From contig NC_030855.1 in NCBI RefSeq assembly GCF_000208745.1, positions 21,981,734-22,045,733 of the forward strand: DNA of 64,000 nt, given 5' to 3'. The translations under genes and the position numbers were made by a program. The number at the start of each line of letters is the position of its first letter. The first letter of the stretch is position 1. The stretch is from Theobroma cacao. Lineage: Eukaryota > Streptophyta > Magnoliopsida > Malvales > Malvaceae. The notes under the pieces were generated by a model that saw only the letters and a program-made list of their open reading frames with translations, made no database searches and was not told where the DNA came from. This document shows positions 39,666 through 50,400 of this stretch, in pieces.

Positions 39666-40475
39666 GGGGTTTATTATTGTTGTTTTTTATTTTTATTGAA
39701 ATGTTGGAAATAATCATGTTTACCCAAAAATAATTTAATGAACATTTGGTTCAGTTTATTTTTATAAAAAAAATAATAATAATTATGTAAAATGATTGTG
39801 TGTTTGAGAAATGCTGAAAACGTGTTCATCAACTTTTTATTTTTGGGCGGTGTAACTCTTCAATCGTTCCAGGTATGAACACCTTGGGGTTGCATGTTAT
39901 AAATGCCAACGTACCTATCAGACAGTACATTGATAAATAAGCCCAGGAAGTTCAGGAAATAAAGGGAAACAAAGTCGAAGAAGAGATGAGAAGAGCAGAA
40001 GGCTGGACAGGGAAGAAGGAATAAACTGTAATTAATTAAAGCTGTAATTAATTAGGCCCCTTTTTATCTTTCTTCTAGGTTAGCTGAAACACATGTGCCT
40101 ATACTCTGTGTACCCTTGATTTTCATCATCAGAGAATGCACTGACATTCCTTCAAAGTTCGGCAACCAAACAAACAACGGCAGGTAGGTCTTACGAGGAG
40201 AAAATTTTTAACACGTCTACCGTTAGGATGATTTTTGTCCTGCATTCGAGATCAACCAAGGTGTTTGTATTTAATTAGTAGTATATTATTGAAATTACTG
40301 TCGTAAACTATAAATTGTACGTAAGGCATAAATATTGAGGTACACAAACATAGATAGCAGAAGCAACGTGTCAATAACACTGCGGCCGTCCAGTAGTGTA
40401 AACCACGCCCCTACCAGTTAATGGCCTTAACTCGCCATAAAAAAAAGTAGTCCTGTGTAAAAGTTAATTAATCTT

Positions 40476-41769
40476 GAGTTTTTTCTTAAAAAATAACTCT
40501 CGTATGAAGTGTTTTTGAAAATAATTTTTTTTTATAATTTTAATTATTTTTAATTCAAAAAAATTAATTTTAGATTAAAATTACTTTTAATGAAGTTAAT
40601 TCATATGTTTAGGTTCAAGTTTCAAACCGACTCATATCTTTTGAATGTTTTTTATTAGACTATTCATTTCTGTAGTATTTCTTATTATAAAGAAAACCTT
40701 TAATCATTTTAAGCATCTTGGAGTGATTTTTTATATACGAAGAAAAATCTTTGAGCGTTTGAAGCATTTTTAAGCATTTGAAGCATTTTTAAGCATTTTG
40801 ATGTGATTTTTAATATATAAAAAAAACTTTTGTGCATTTTGAGCATTTTGAGTATTTTTCATCAAATAGGTAAATTTATTAATTATGTTGTTAAATAGAA
40901 TATAGTGTATTTTATTAAATGAAATTTAGTAGTTTTAGCGATTTTTAAGCATTGCGTAACTTATTTTTAAATATTGTATTACTAATTTTTAGACACTGAG
41001 TGATTGATTTTTATGTATTGTGTGATTAGTTGATATGACATCGCGTGACTGATTGATAGATATTGCGTGATTAGTTAGTAAGGTATTACGTGATTATGTT
41101 TTAAACATTGTCTGACTTAGGTATTACCTAAAAATCAGTCACGTAATATTTAAAAACTAATCACGTAATGCCTAAAAACCAGAGACATAATGATTAAGTC
41201 ATGCAATGCCTAAAAATCAGTCTCATAATACCTAAAAATCGGTGATAATGCCTAAAAACTATTAATGCAATACTTAATAACTAATTGATTGGCCTGCTAG
41301 CAGTTAGGTTTAAGTTACCAAAATTATATAATATTTTAATTTACAGATATGTCTAATCAATTTTAAGCTTACTCGTAGTAAGGTTTAAGTTGTCAAAGTC
41401 ATACAATATTCTAATTTACAGATATATCTAATTAATTTCAATCACTCAACTTTGGGGTTCTATGAATAAACTAATAAATCTAAGAATTTAAAACACGTAC
41501 CTTGATATCATTTCTACGATTTGGGATGACGAGAAAGAGCTGGATAGCAAGATAAATAATATTTGGTAAGAAAGAGAAATCGAGATTTAATTTTAAAACT
41601 TTTGTGTGGATAACAAGATAGAGAAGACTGAAATTATTTTAATTTATTCGAAACTGTTTAATGAGTATTATTGTTAAGTCATGTTAAAAATTAGTTAAAA
41701 ATAATTAAAATTATAATAAATAATATTTTTAAATTGAGTTTATCAACAGAGTTATTTTTCATAATTTCT
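40476..41769. mobile_element. foldback-type element with nested inverted repeats
   Basis: The outer arms at about 40476-40555 and 41692-41769 are inverted copies. They share AAAAATAACTCT exactly, then a 20-base-plus block beginning TTATAATTTTAATTA. Inside, 40700-40860 has tandem AAGCATTT(TT) motifs. 40925-41113 holds repeated forms of ATTGCGTGATTAGT. 41125-41285 holds the same motif inverted, as CCTAAAAATCAGTCACGTAAT variants. The centre is TTAGGTATTACCTAA near 41118-41132. A 75-bp direct repeat follows (separate entry). No coding capacity. Probably a non-autonomous DNA transposon of foldback or MULE-MITE type; the superfamily is unproven. Confidence 0.6.
41296..41441 (+). repeat. two tandem copies of a 75-bp unit
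   Basis: Two direct copies containing AGGTTTAAGTT, then CAATATT-like sequence, then CTAATTTACAGATAT. The landmark AGGTTTAAGTT is at 41306 and 41381. It lies inside the foldback-type element. Confidence 0.75.
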
Positions 41770-41799
41770 TTATTAATTTTTTACTGATTAAAAACTAGG

Positions 41800-42147
41800 T
41801 TGCACGTGTTAGCTACCAATTTAGTAGAGAGGGAAAATTTCCGGCGCAGCTATCGGTGTTCCCTGTTTGTGGAAGTGGGTTAGTGAGGCATCTGTCCAAA
41901 AGTCTGTTGCGCTGCTATTCTGCTCTGTTGTTTAGTTGAATAAGAATTCTGTTGCATTGTCTGATTGGGTTGATCTGTCCTATCGTGCCTGCCTGCAGCT
42001 TGTTATAAGGCTTTAACGGAGCAGCTGGCCTGCCTCGTTCTCTTGGGTGACTTACTACACAGACTCTCTGTTATTTCTGAATGAGCTAATATTATCACGT
42101 TGCTTTACAAAAAAAAAAAATAATAATAAATTGCACTGCAGCTACCA
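41800..42147 (+). mobile_element. poly(A)-tailed retroposon with target duplication
   Basis: A 312-bp insert (41819-42130) ends in a 12-base A run followed by TAATAATAAA. It is flanked by near-identical duplications: TTGCACGTGTTAGCTACCA at 41800-41818 and TTGCACTGCAGCTACCA at 42131-42147. Body composition is much less AT-rich than its surroundings. This is the signature of target-primed reverse transcription. I see no reading frame and no clear Pol III box, so a 5'-truncated LINE 3' end is more likely than a SINE. Confidence 0.6.
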
Positions 42148-42883
42148 GAAACCAGAAGCAATTTTAACCTGAGGCAGATTAGCATTGATTACTCGGAAAA
42201 AGTCTGCATTGTCCTCTTAAAAATAGACCTGATTCAGATTCTATAGTAGACAATGGAAAGCAATCCCTACCAGAATATTCAAGACTGTTAACTCAGCCAC
42301 AAATATGTTTTACCCATGCATATGATATTCTAATTAAGTGGAGACAAACATTAATCTAGGCCACGTTCTTTAATCGCAGTGAGTAATTACCGGCAGAAAA
42401 GGGAAAAGAAAGTAAGAAACTACTGCAGTGGAAATTTCATTGGATCTAAATTAATTTAGATCATGATACAAGACAAGGTCACGGTAAAAAAAAGGAAAAC
42501 AGATATAGGCATCAAACTGACTGATCAGATAATGTCTATATATTTGCCTGGAATATTTTGAGAATTGCAGTCATATGAATGATAATCTCAAATTAAAACT
42601 CAAACTTCTTCCGACTCTGTTTAAAAAAAAAAAAAACTTAAAAATTCCGTAGCAGCTGCTGCTCGGGCCTAGATTGGGCTTCCGGGAAAATACTTTGTCA
42701 AACAGATGTAGGACGAGGCTACACTACAAGCTTAGATGCCTTAACCGTGCTCACCTAAACATCATAAAGGTTTTGGGGACTATTCTATGACATTAATTAA
42801 AAAAAATACAGAGAGGCTAGGATCTTGATTATAGAAAAAAATAATAAGAAAAAGGAAACAGTGAAAATTTCATTGCCAAGCAA

Positions 42884-42890
42884 TATAAAA
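42884..42890 (+). promoter_or_regulatory. TATA box of the second DUF538 gene
   Basis: TATAAAA (within CAATATAAAAGG), 49 nt before the line of the ATG at 42939. It helps fix the start, because the in-frame ATG at 42825 lies upstream of it. Confidence 0.7.
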
Positions 42891-42938
42891 GGCCCCCCAA
42901 TTTTGCAGTCATTTCCACAAGAAACTCAGGGCCTCAAT

Positions 42939-43403
42939 ATGGCATCATCGAAAGTTACAGAGAGTCACAGAGAGAATGCTGAGATTTATTATGGCGAAGA
43001 TATTTGCAAGCAAAAATGTTTAGAGCTGTTAGAGGAGATCTCTCTTCCCAAAGGCATCATACCTGTAGAAATTGTGGAGTTTGGACGTGACCGATCAACT
43101 GGCTTTGTCTGGATGAAGCTGAAGAGCAAGAAAGAGCACAAATTCAAGCGCATTAATAAGGTAGTCTCCTATGATACTGAGATCACCTTTTTTGCAGAGA
43201 ATGGTCGCGTTAAAAAACTGACAGGCATCAAGAGTAAGGAGCTGCTTATTTGGGTCAGCATTTCTGACATGTTCATCGAAGATCCTTCTTCTGGCAAGAT
43301 TTTCTTTGCTGTTCGCAGTGGCGTAAGAGCGCGTTTCCCTATTTCAGCTTTTGAGCTAGAAGAGGACAAGAAAAACAGTACCGACTCAAAGCATACAACC
43401 TAG
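42939..43403 (+). CDS. DUF538 family protein (copy 2)
   Basis: A single exon of 154 aa, starting MASSKVTESHRENAEIYYG. It shares the same landmarks as copy 1: LLEEISLPKGIIPVEIVEF, TGFVWMKLKSKKEHKF, LTGIKSKELLIWVSISDMFI, and the C-terminal ARFPISAFELEED. The tail is acidic and polar. An in-frame ATG at 42825 would add 38 residues, but a TATA box lies between that ATG and 42939, so I take the internal one. A candidate AATAAA is at 43538. It is a tandem paralogue of 39225-39665. The two proteins are similar in the core but diverged at both ends and in codon choice, which points to an old duplication. Function unknown. Confidence 0.92.
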   Translation: MASSKVTESHRENAEIYYGEDICKQKCLELLEEISLPKGIIPVEIVEFGRDRSTGFVWMKLKSKKEHKFKRINKVVSYDTEITFFAENGRVKKLTGIKSKELLIWVSISDMFIEDPSSGKIFFAVRSGVRARFPISAFELEEDKKNSTDSKHTT

Positions 43404-45676
43404 GATTCTCAGAAGTGGTGTGAGACAGGTATGGATTTGGGTGGGACAGGTTCCATATCTTACTGTACTTTATATCTGGTTGCTATGAAGATTCTAAGAC
43501 TTGCAGTCTTTGATTTTTCAGCAACCAAAGAAGCATGAATAAAATCACTTTATCTACTTTTGAATTTAATTTGACTGCTTAGTTTCCAAATAACAATAAA
43601 TAAATTTTAGCTCACGGTTTAAAACCAATCCTTCAGTTCCTTTAATCAAATTTATCTTTCTTCTCGGTATTCCACGGCAAAAATTGTTTTTCTCTGCGAG
43701 GAAACTACACTTGCCGTGGGCCAAGATATGAATCTCCGCCCACAAGTTGGTGTGGTGTAGGCTGGGATTGAACATACTATTGTTGAAACTCAAGTCCGAT
43801 TCTAGCAAATCTAAAATGATATATATTGATATTATTATCTATTTAAAACACAATTAAATATAACTATAAAAACATATTTTGTCACAATTACAAGTTCGTG
43901 AGAGATGGTCTTGTAGATGGATTGTTTTTCCCTTTTAGGTACTACGGTAACTAAGGGATAAATTTCCTCAAATTCTGCAAGAGTTACGGATAAAACCTTG
44001 ACTCTTGGCTCAGCCCAGGAACACATTTAGCAAAGAATATAATAACTCAAAATTTTCTTAATAAACTTGGAACGTTTAACTAGTATTTAACGGCAAAATT
44101 AGAAAAACTGTCATGAGTTGTAGATCTGATCAGTTCTCGACCTCCCTTTTCCCCTTCTAAAAGTTTAACAAGCTGAAGATGTAGTTAATGTGTTTAAATT
44201 TCCAAGGATTAGAGAGTTAGGTTCAGAGGACCAAACCCCCTGGGAACGATGATTTCCAGGCTTTACTACTGTAGCTAGGTAACATTTTAGCAAGACAGGT
44301 GTACCTTTTGTTGGCACGCTCTATTATATAATGAAGCCGACAAAAACCCATCTCCATGAAAAAGCTATTGGTTTTTAATTTGAAGAACAAATATCATCAT
44401 GATCGTCGAAAGATAAAAATTCTAGCTTAATATAATCAAATTAATTAATTTGTTCCTTCAAAGAAAAATTAATGGACATGAAATAAGACTTCTATATATA
44501 TTCTTTGGCATACAAATTCTCTAGCTAGCTAGGTTGATTTATATGAGTTCAAACAATTGCTAGGAAAGAAAACCTATATTTCCCACTTCATGCATGGAGT
44601 GCACGCTACGAAAAAGCTCCTTCTCCATGAGACAAGAGCCCTGCAAACGATGCAAATCCACATGCCTCCTTCCAATTTTCTCGGCTTATATGAGTAATGG
44701 AAAACATACTTCCATGTCAAAGTAACAGACATCTTAGTCGTAGAATTGGGATATCTAGACCGGTGGCCAATTAATTTATGCTGGCTATTAGGTTCTTTTC
44801 AGAGTTCAGATTGAATTTGACAAATGACATGTTGAAAGTCAAAAGGAAATACCTTTTTTTTTTGCCCAAAAAAGGCAGTACTGTCACTTAAAGCACTCGA
44901 ATCTTGAACATGTATCTTGCTGTAACTGGCATTTTTTTCTCCATTGTTGGATTTGTAGGCATTATTTGAAACCAAGCTCTTATTTCTCAAGAGTTTAGTC
45001 CAAATATAAGTCATTTACTTGATCATTTTCACCCAAAGCTAACTTTTTCACTTGCAAAATGTAACACATAACAAGTTGATTTTTGGTATCTTCTTATCGA
45101 GATTGAACTTTTTTCTTTGCTTTTTACATAATATAGTCTGATACATTTTAAATGAGAAAGAAAGGTAGCATATAGAAACTATTGCAGCTTTTATCTTACG
45201 TTTCCCATATTTTTTTCGGAATGAGAATATATATCAAAGCAAATATTCAAAAAAAAAAAAAAAAACAGAGAAAAAGCATATATTCTGATACTCATATATA
45301 TCAGAAAATAGTTAACCAAGTATGCAAATAAAATAAAATAAAATCCCTAGCCATGTTACACTGTATATTATCCCTGAACGGAACAGGGTTTTATATGCAA
45401 TGAGAATGCATGGAATACAGAGGCAAAAATTAACAGAAGGAATTTCAGAACTCTAATACTATATATCTATGTACTATTTCCACTTTTATTATATGTCCCT
45501 CATTACAAGATCGATGTATAGCTTTCTCGATTGAATATCAAGACCTCAAAGCAAAAAGGAGATGAAGAAAGATTCAAAAACAAGGTGAAAAGCACAACAA
45601 AAATCCACTTGCACTAACCATGTATCTTTATATCTGCTCAGTTTCAGATGAAACATCTTGAGATGGTTACCGAGCT
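43404..45676. other. intergenic, no gene recognised
   Basis: The 3' flank of the second DUF538 gene and the 3' side of the minus-strand peptide gene. AT-rich, with an 18-base A run near 45249-45266. No conserved frame or RNA gene was seen. Confidence 0.5.
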
Positions 45677-46060
45677 CTAGGGTTTTGCAGCGGAGAGGCC
45701 ACAGAAAAGGACAACCGAAGAGTCGGGCTTGTCATTGTGGCATGGAGATGAACCCGAAGGAGGGACAAAACCCTTGGGAAGCATCACAGAGAAAGGCCTG
45801 GCTTTGAAGTGCTTCTTGCTGGTCTTTCTTCTGCTCATCTTCCTCTTTCTCTTCTTGTCGAATTCTTGCTTGTTCAAGAAGAAGGGCGTGGTGTTCTTGA
45901 TGTCCAACACTTGGTAGGCGGGTGCAGGTTGGTTGGAAGGAGTATTCTTGGGTAGCATTTCATTGCATGAGGCAGGGCAAGCGAAGGAGACGATGAGGAA
46001 GACAAAAAGGATGAGAAGCAAAGCGAAGAAATGCTTCAAGGTTTGATTGAAACCCATCAT
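45677..46060 (-). CDS. IDA-like secreted peptide precursor (putative)
   Basis: An intronless frame of 127 aa. A strong signal peptide covers about residues 1-33 (TLKHFFALLLILFVFLIV, then CPASC). The middle is variable, with a basic stretch KKRKRKMSRRKTSKKH. The C-terminal motif FSVMLPKGFVPPSGSSPCHN resembles the EPIP motif of IDA/IDL peptides (LPKG..IPPSxPSxxHN), whose mature form binds HAESA-type LRR receptor kinases. The usual Lys/Arg before HN is Cys here, and an 18-residue tail contains a second Cys. Start is at the ATG at 46060; a second ATG follows immediately. Single exon, small size and architecture fit the IDA/PIP superfamily, but membership rests on one motif. The processing site and receptor are not shown by the sequence. 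Confidence 0.55.
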   Translation of the reverse strand: MMGFNQTLKHFFALLLILFVFLIVSFACPASCNEMLPKNTPSNQPAPAYQVLDIKNTTPFFLNKQEFDKKRKRKMSRRKTSKKHFKARPFSVMLPKGFVPPSGSSPCHNDKPDSSVVLFCGLSAAKP

Positions 46061-47453
46061 CAGAGTTAACGCTTTGGGTTGTGATGCATTAGTATTGAGC
46101 AAAGAAAAATGGGAATAAGGTCAATCCCTGAGATCTGAAAACCGTTAATCCCAAGGGGTTTGTTTCTGCATTTTAAGAGAGAATTAAGAGAGTTCGAGGA
46201 AGGTGCAGGCGTGAAGCCGTGGAGGTAGGCGTCAAGGTGTAAAGCCTTATTTTTTTTAGTACTGGGGCCAAAGAATTTACTACAATTAGAATTTGGGCTC
46301 TGATTTCTATTTGCCTCACTGGGATTAAAGCTATGGTTATAGTAGGCGGACTTTGGTACTTAAGACCAATATCAATTATGGGTTAGAAACTTAAAATATT
46401 TTGTCAATAGCTTTAACAATTATCGTTAATTATAATTAAGATCTTAATTGCAAGCATCCATCTTTCTGTTTGGAAGATATATTTCCTCTACATTACAAAA
46501 TTTCTCATATGCAACAAAATTTAATGGGTGAAGTGGAACTATTCCTCTACATTGCATTATGATTTAAACTGTTGAACTTATGTAAGTACATATTAAGAAT
46601 TGCTAAGCTTTGATGATTCCTCTATCATGATGAAATGGGATTTCATTTTCTTTTGTTTTCAAGTTCTTCTTTGCCTCTTGGAAGAAAAGGATGTAGATTT
46701 TTAAAGAACAAAAAACAATTTTTTTCTTTTTTTATTATGTTTAATAAAGTAAAGGGAAATTTGTATCATTATCAGAGGAGAAAATAAAAAATAATTGAGT
46801 GTTAAAGCATTAAATTTTTACGAAATAAATTTAGTTATTAATTACAAACAATGCAACATATCTTTTTTGTTTTTGGGTAGATGGGGTTGGAGTAAAAATA
46901 AAATTTAATAATAATGGTTTTATTAGTAAATCAAATTATCTGATTCCATCGATGAAACTCTATCAAAAATTAATTTACCAACCAAATTAGGATACAGTAA
47001 TTTGTCAAATTAAATAAAAAGATCGCTAAAGAATTTGTATTTACTTTAAATTCAAATTATTTTTTAATGGTCTGATTAGTGGTGCCAGTCGTTAAAAACC
47101 TTTGAAACTGCGCGAAACTTCTTCTAACGTTCCCTGACGGACATCAAACGTGCCCAGAGGTGGAGGGACAAATTAATTCCCATCTCTCTCTCTCTCTCCC
47201 CTTAAAACGCACGGCACGACCATCCTCCATTGACTTGTAAAGCAGGTAGCAATCTTCATTCCCAGGATAGCGGACGATTCCCGCGACACTCGACCTTCCC
47301 CGCCCAAAATTATTTTCCCTCGCTTTCTCGCACTTTCTCTCTCATTTTCTTTTGCCCGTTAAATTTCCCGATCTACTAGTCGGGAGAACTCTGCCTCTGC
47401 CTCTACTGCTAATTTAAAAGGAAATAAACAAATAGATCACAGTTTTTTCAAGC
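46061..47453. other. divergent intergenic region
   Basis: The upstream region of both the minus-strand IDA-like gene and the plus-strand mannosidase gene. AT-rich DNA in the middle. A TC-repeat at 47183-47198 and a GC-richer leader (47100-47450) precede the MNS3 start, as is common for plant 5' UTRs. Confidence 0.5.
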
Positions 47454-50400
47454 ATGTCGAAATCGCTTCCTTATTCGATGAAAGATGTTCACTATGATAA
47501 CGCCAAGTTCCGTCACCGATCTTTCTTCAAGGTATCAGATCTCCCTCCCTTAAGCTCTTTTTTTTCCCCTACTTCTCTGGATTTGACTCTTTTTTAATTT
47601 ATCTCGTTTCTTAATCGCATTTCATTTCTTTTGGCTTTTGATTTTCCTGCATTATAATTCTCCATTTTTTTATGGAAGTGAATTGGAATTTGTTCTTTTT
47701 AAGTTGAAATTGCCTTAGAGGATGCTAATGACAAATTAATACATTATCGTTGCGGATCTGTATAACGATGTAATTTAAATGTGAAAACACGATTATATCG
47801 AGGAAAGCGATCAGAATGCAAGGGAAGAAATACTAGAAACGATTAGTAAGGAAATTGGAGCGCAGAAAATTAAAGAAATTCCAGGTCATTTGAGAAAAAC
47901 TCAAGGAGTCTGATTTAAGTCCTGTTAAGCTTGACAGCCCGGCTAGCTTTAAAGTAATGTGGTTTTGAACTTAAGTGTGTGGATAATGCCGCATATTCAG
48001 TTCTACAAATTCATTTTTCTCATCACTTAATTGCTTGATGTATGACTTATGACTCTAATTTGGTGTATGGAGCATTCTAATTGTTACTCTTTGTAAGTGT
48101 AGTCACTCGTAAGTATCAACACCGAGAGTCTTTTGCTGAATTGCCTAATGTGTTCATGGTGGAACAAATGACTAAAATTTCTAACAAGACTGCTAAAGAT
48201 TCAGCAATCCTAGGTTATTTCTTTCATTTTTAAGTAGTCTGCATTATTTGGAACGTTTATTTATCATGCTTAACAGTTTATTTTGCAATAGGGGTTTAAT
48301 TTGAATGCATTCTCAATTCTTCATACTATTCCAGGTGATCACTCAGAACCTACTTACTAGTAACATGAAGCGCGAATGTGTAAGTTGTAGTACAGGGAAG
48401 TTTCTGGGGTTATTAATGATCTTTGGCTTAGCGTATCTAATGTTGACTCATGAAAATAGCAGAGATTCTGTTTCTGATGGATTAGGAAAAGGTATTAGGA
48501 CAAATGAAGAACATAAGGTAGTTACTGATGTTGGCATTAGATTTAAAAAGCTTTTCAGAAGAGCACCCAGGCTTCCTCCTCGATTATCTCCAGATGAAAA
48601 AGTTAGTTACAGTAATTTTACTGGTAAACCCATTAAGCCTAATGTAGAAGCAAAATGGAATGCTAGGCAACAAAATGTAAAGGAGGCTTTCACCCATGCA
48701 TGGTCTGGCTATAAAAAGTTTGCAATGGGTTATGATGAGCTTATGCCAGTGAGCCAGCATGGAGTTGATGGGCTAGGAGGTCTAGGTGCTACTGTTGTAG
48801 ATGCTCTTGATACTGCCATGATAATGGGTCTAGATGAAGTTGTTTCCGAAGCAGGCTCATGGATTGAGTCGCACCTTTTAGAAAGGATTAGTCAGAAAGG
48901 GCAAGTTAATTTATTTGAAACTACAATACGTGTTTTGGGTGGTCTATTGAGTGCATATCATTTGAGTGGGGTGGACCAAGGCGTGAACTCAGCACACAAG
49001 GGGCCAAAACCTACTATTTATCTAGACATTGCAAAACACTTGGCCAATCGTCTGCTGTCTGCTTTTACTTCCAGTCCAACTGCCATTCCTTTCAGTGATG
49101 TCATGCTACATGATTCCTCAGCTCATCCAGCTCCTGATGGACTGAGTAGTACTTCAGAAGTTTCTAGTTTACAGCTTGAGTTCAATTACCTCAGTGCAAT
49201 TTCTGGTGATCCAAAGTATAGCACAGAAGCAATGAAGGTTTTGGCTCATTTCAAGACTCTCCCAAAGGTTGAAGGACTAGTTCCTATCTACATCAGGTAT
49301 GTTTCTTTGGCTGCAAGAATGCCATCAATCCCAAGCCATTATTACTTTTAAAATCCATGTCTTTCTTTATTTCTTTCTTGGATTTCTTTTGCTGGGATGA
49401 TTGATTTTAGTCATCAAACACATCTGAAAATAATGTCATAACAAGGTTTTTGTCTGTTTCCTTTTTTTGGATGTTCAAAACATGCTGGATCGCTTTTGGC
49501 ATTTTGTTGTCACACCTTTTCTTCTACAAATTTCGTGTTTGGCTAGAGCTGTGTGATAGACCAAAATCAGCAGGACTTTTTCACGCTTTTTGAATTTAGA
49601 TATACTTGTCATTTACTTGACCTTCATCACGGGATATAGAATGAAAGTTCTAATTCTTTGGTCTTTGTGATTGACTGGATAAGATATTAGGTTCAGAACA
49701 CGACATAATAGGTTGTTTGAAATAATTTTCGGCTTTTAGTTATCTGATAGCAGTTCTTTTTCCTTATCGACTCTAGTATAGCCTAGGTACAATTTATATT
49801 ACTGGGAGATCTTTTCTCAGTTATTTAATTGGATGCTTATCTATTCAGAAGCAACTCGATGATAGAGGGCAAACAGTTTTTCAGGCCATATGTGCTGAAC
49901 TTATCATAACAGATGTAGAAAGAAGATTTCTTTGTTAGCTGTGAATGATTTATAAGATCATGTAAGAAGAGCCTGGCTTGATAATTTCCCTTTTAATGAT
50001 TGTGTTATCTCTTTTATGACGTCCACAAAATGTGAACAACTTGAATACTTTAAGATTGTTCAAATGATAAATCTTACCTATTCTTGTATGTACAAATTAC
50101 CATTTTCTTTGGACAAAAATGATTGAATGATGTCAATATGCTTTATCAGCCATTTATATCATTTTTATAGTTATCATCATAGTTATTTATTTATGATTAT
50201 CTAGTCCTAATACCACCTTGGTACTAAATGCAGCCCTCATTCTGGTGAGTATTTACTTATTTGCTCTTGATTATCTTGCTATATAATGCAGCCCTCATTC
50301 TGGTGAATTTAGTGGAGAAAATATTAGACTGGGATCTCGAGGTGATAGCTATTATGAGTATCTAATCAAAGTGTGGCTTCAGCTACGAGCTATTCAGGAT

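Noticed and set aside
42825..42938. Upstream in-frame ATG extending the second DUF538 protein by 38 residues
   Set aside because: A TATA box at 42884-42890 lies between this ATG and 42939, so the upstream ATG is unlikely to be in the mRNA. The extension also does not look like DUF538.
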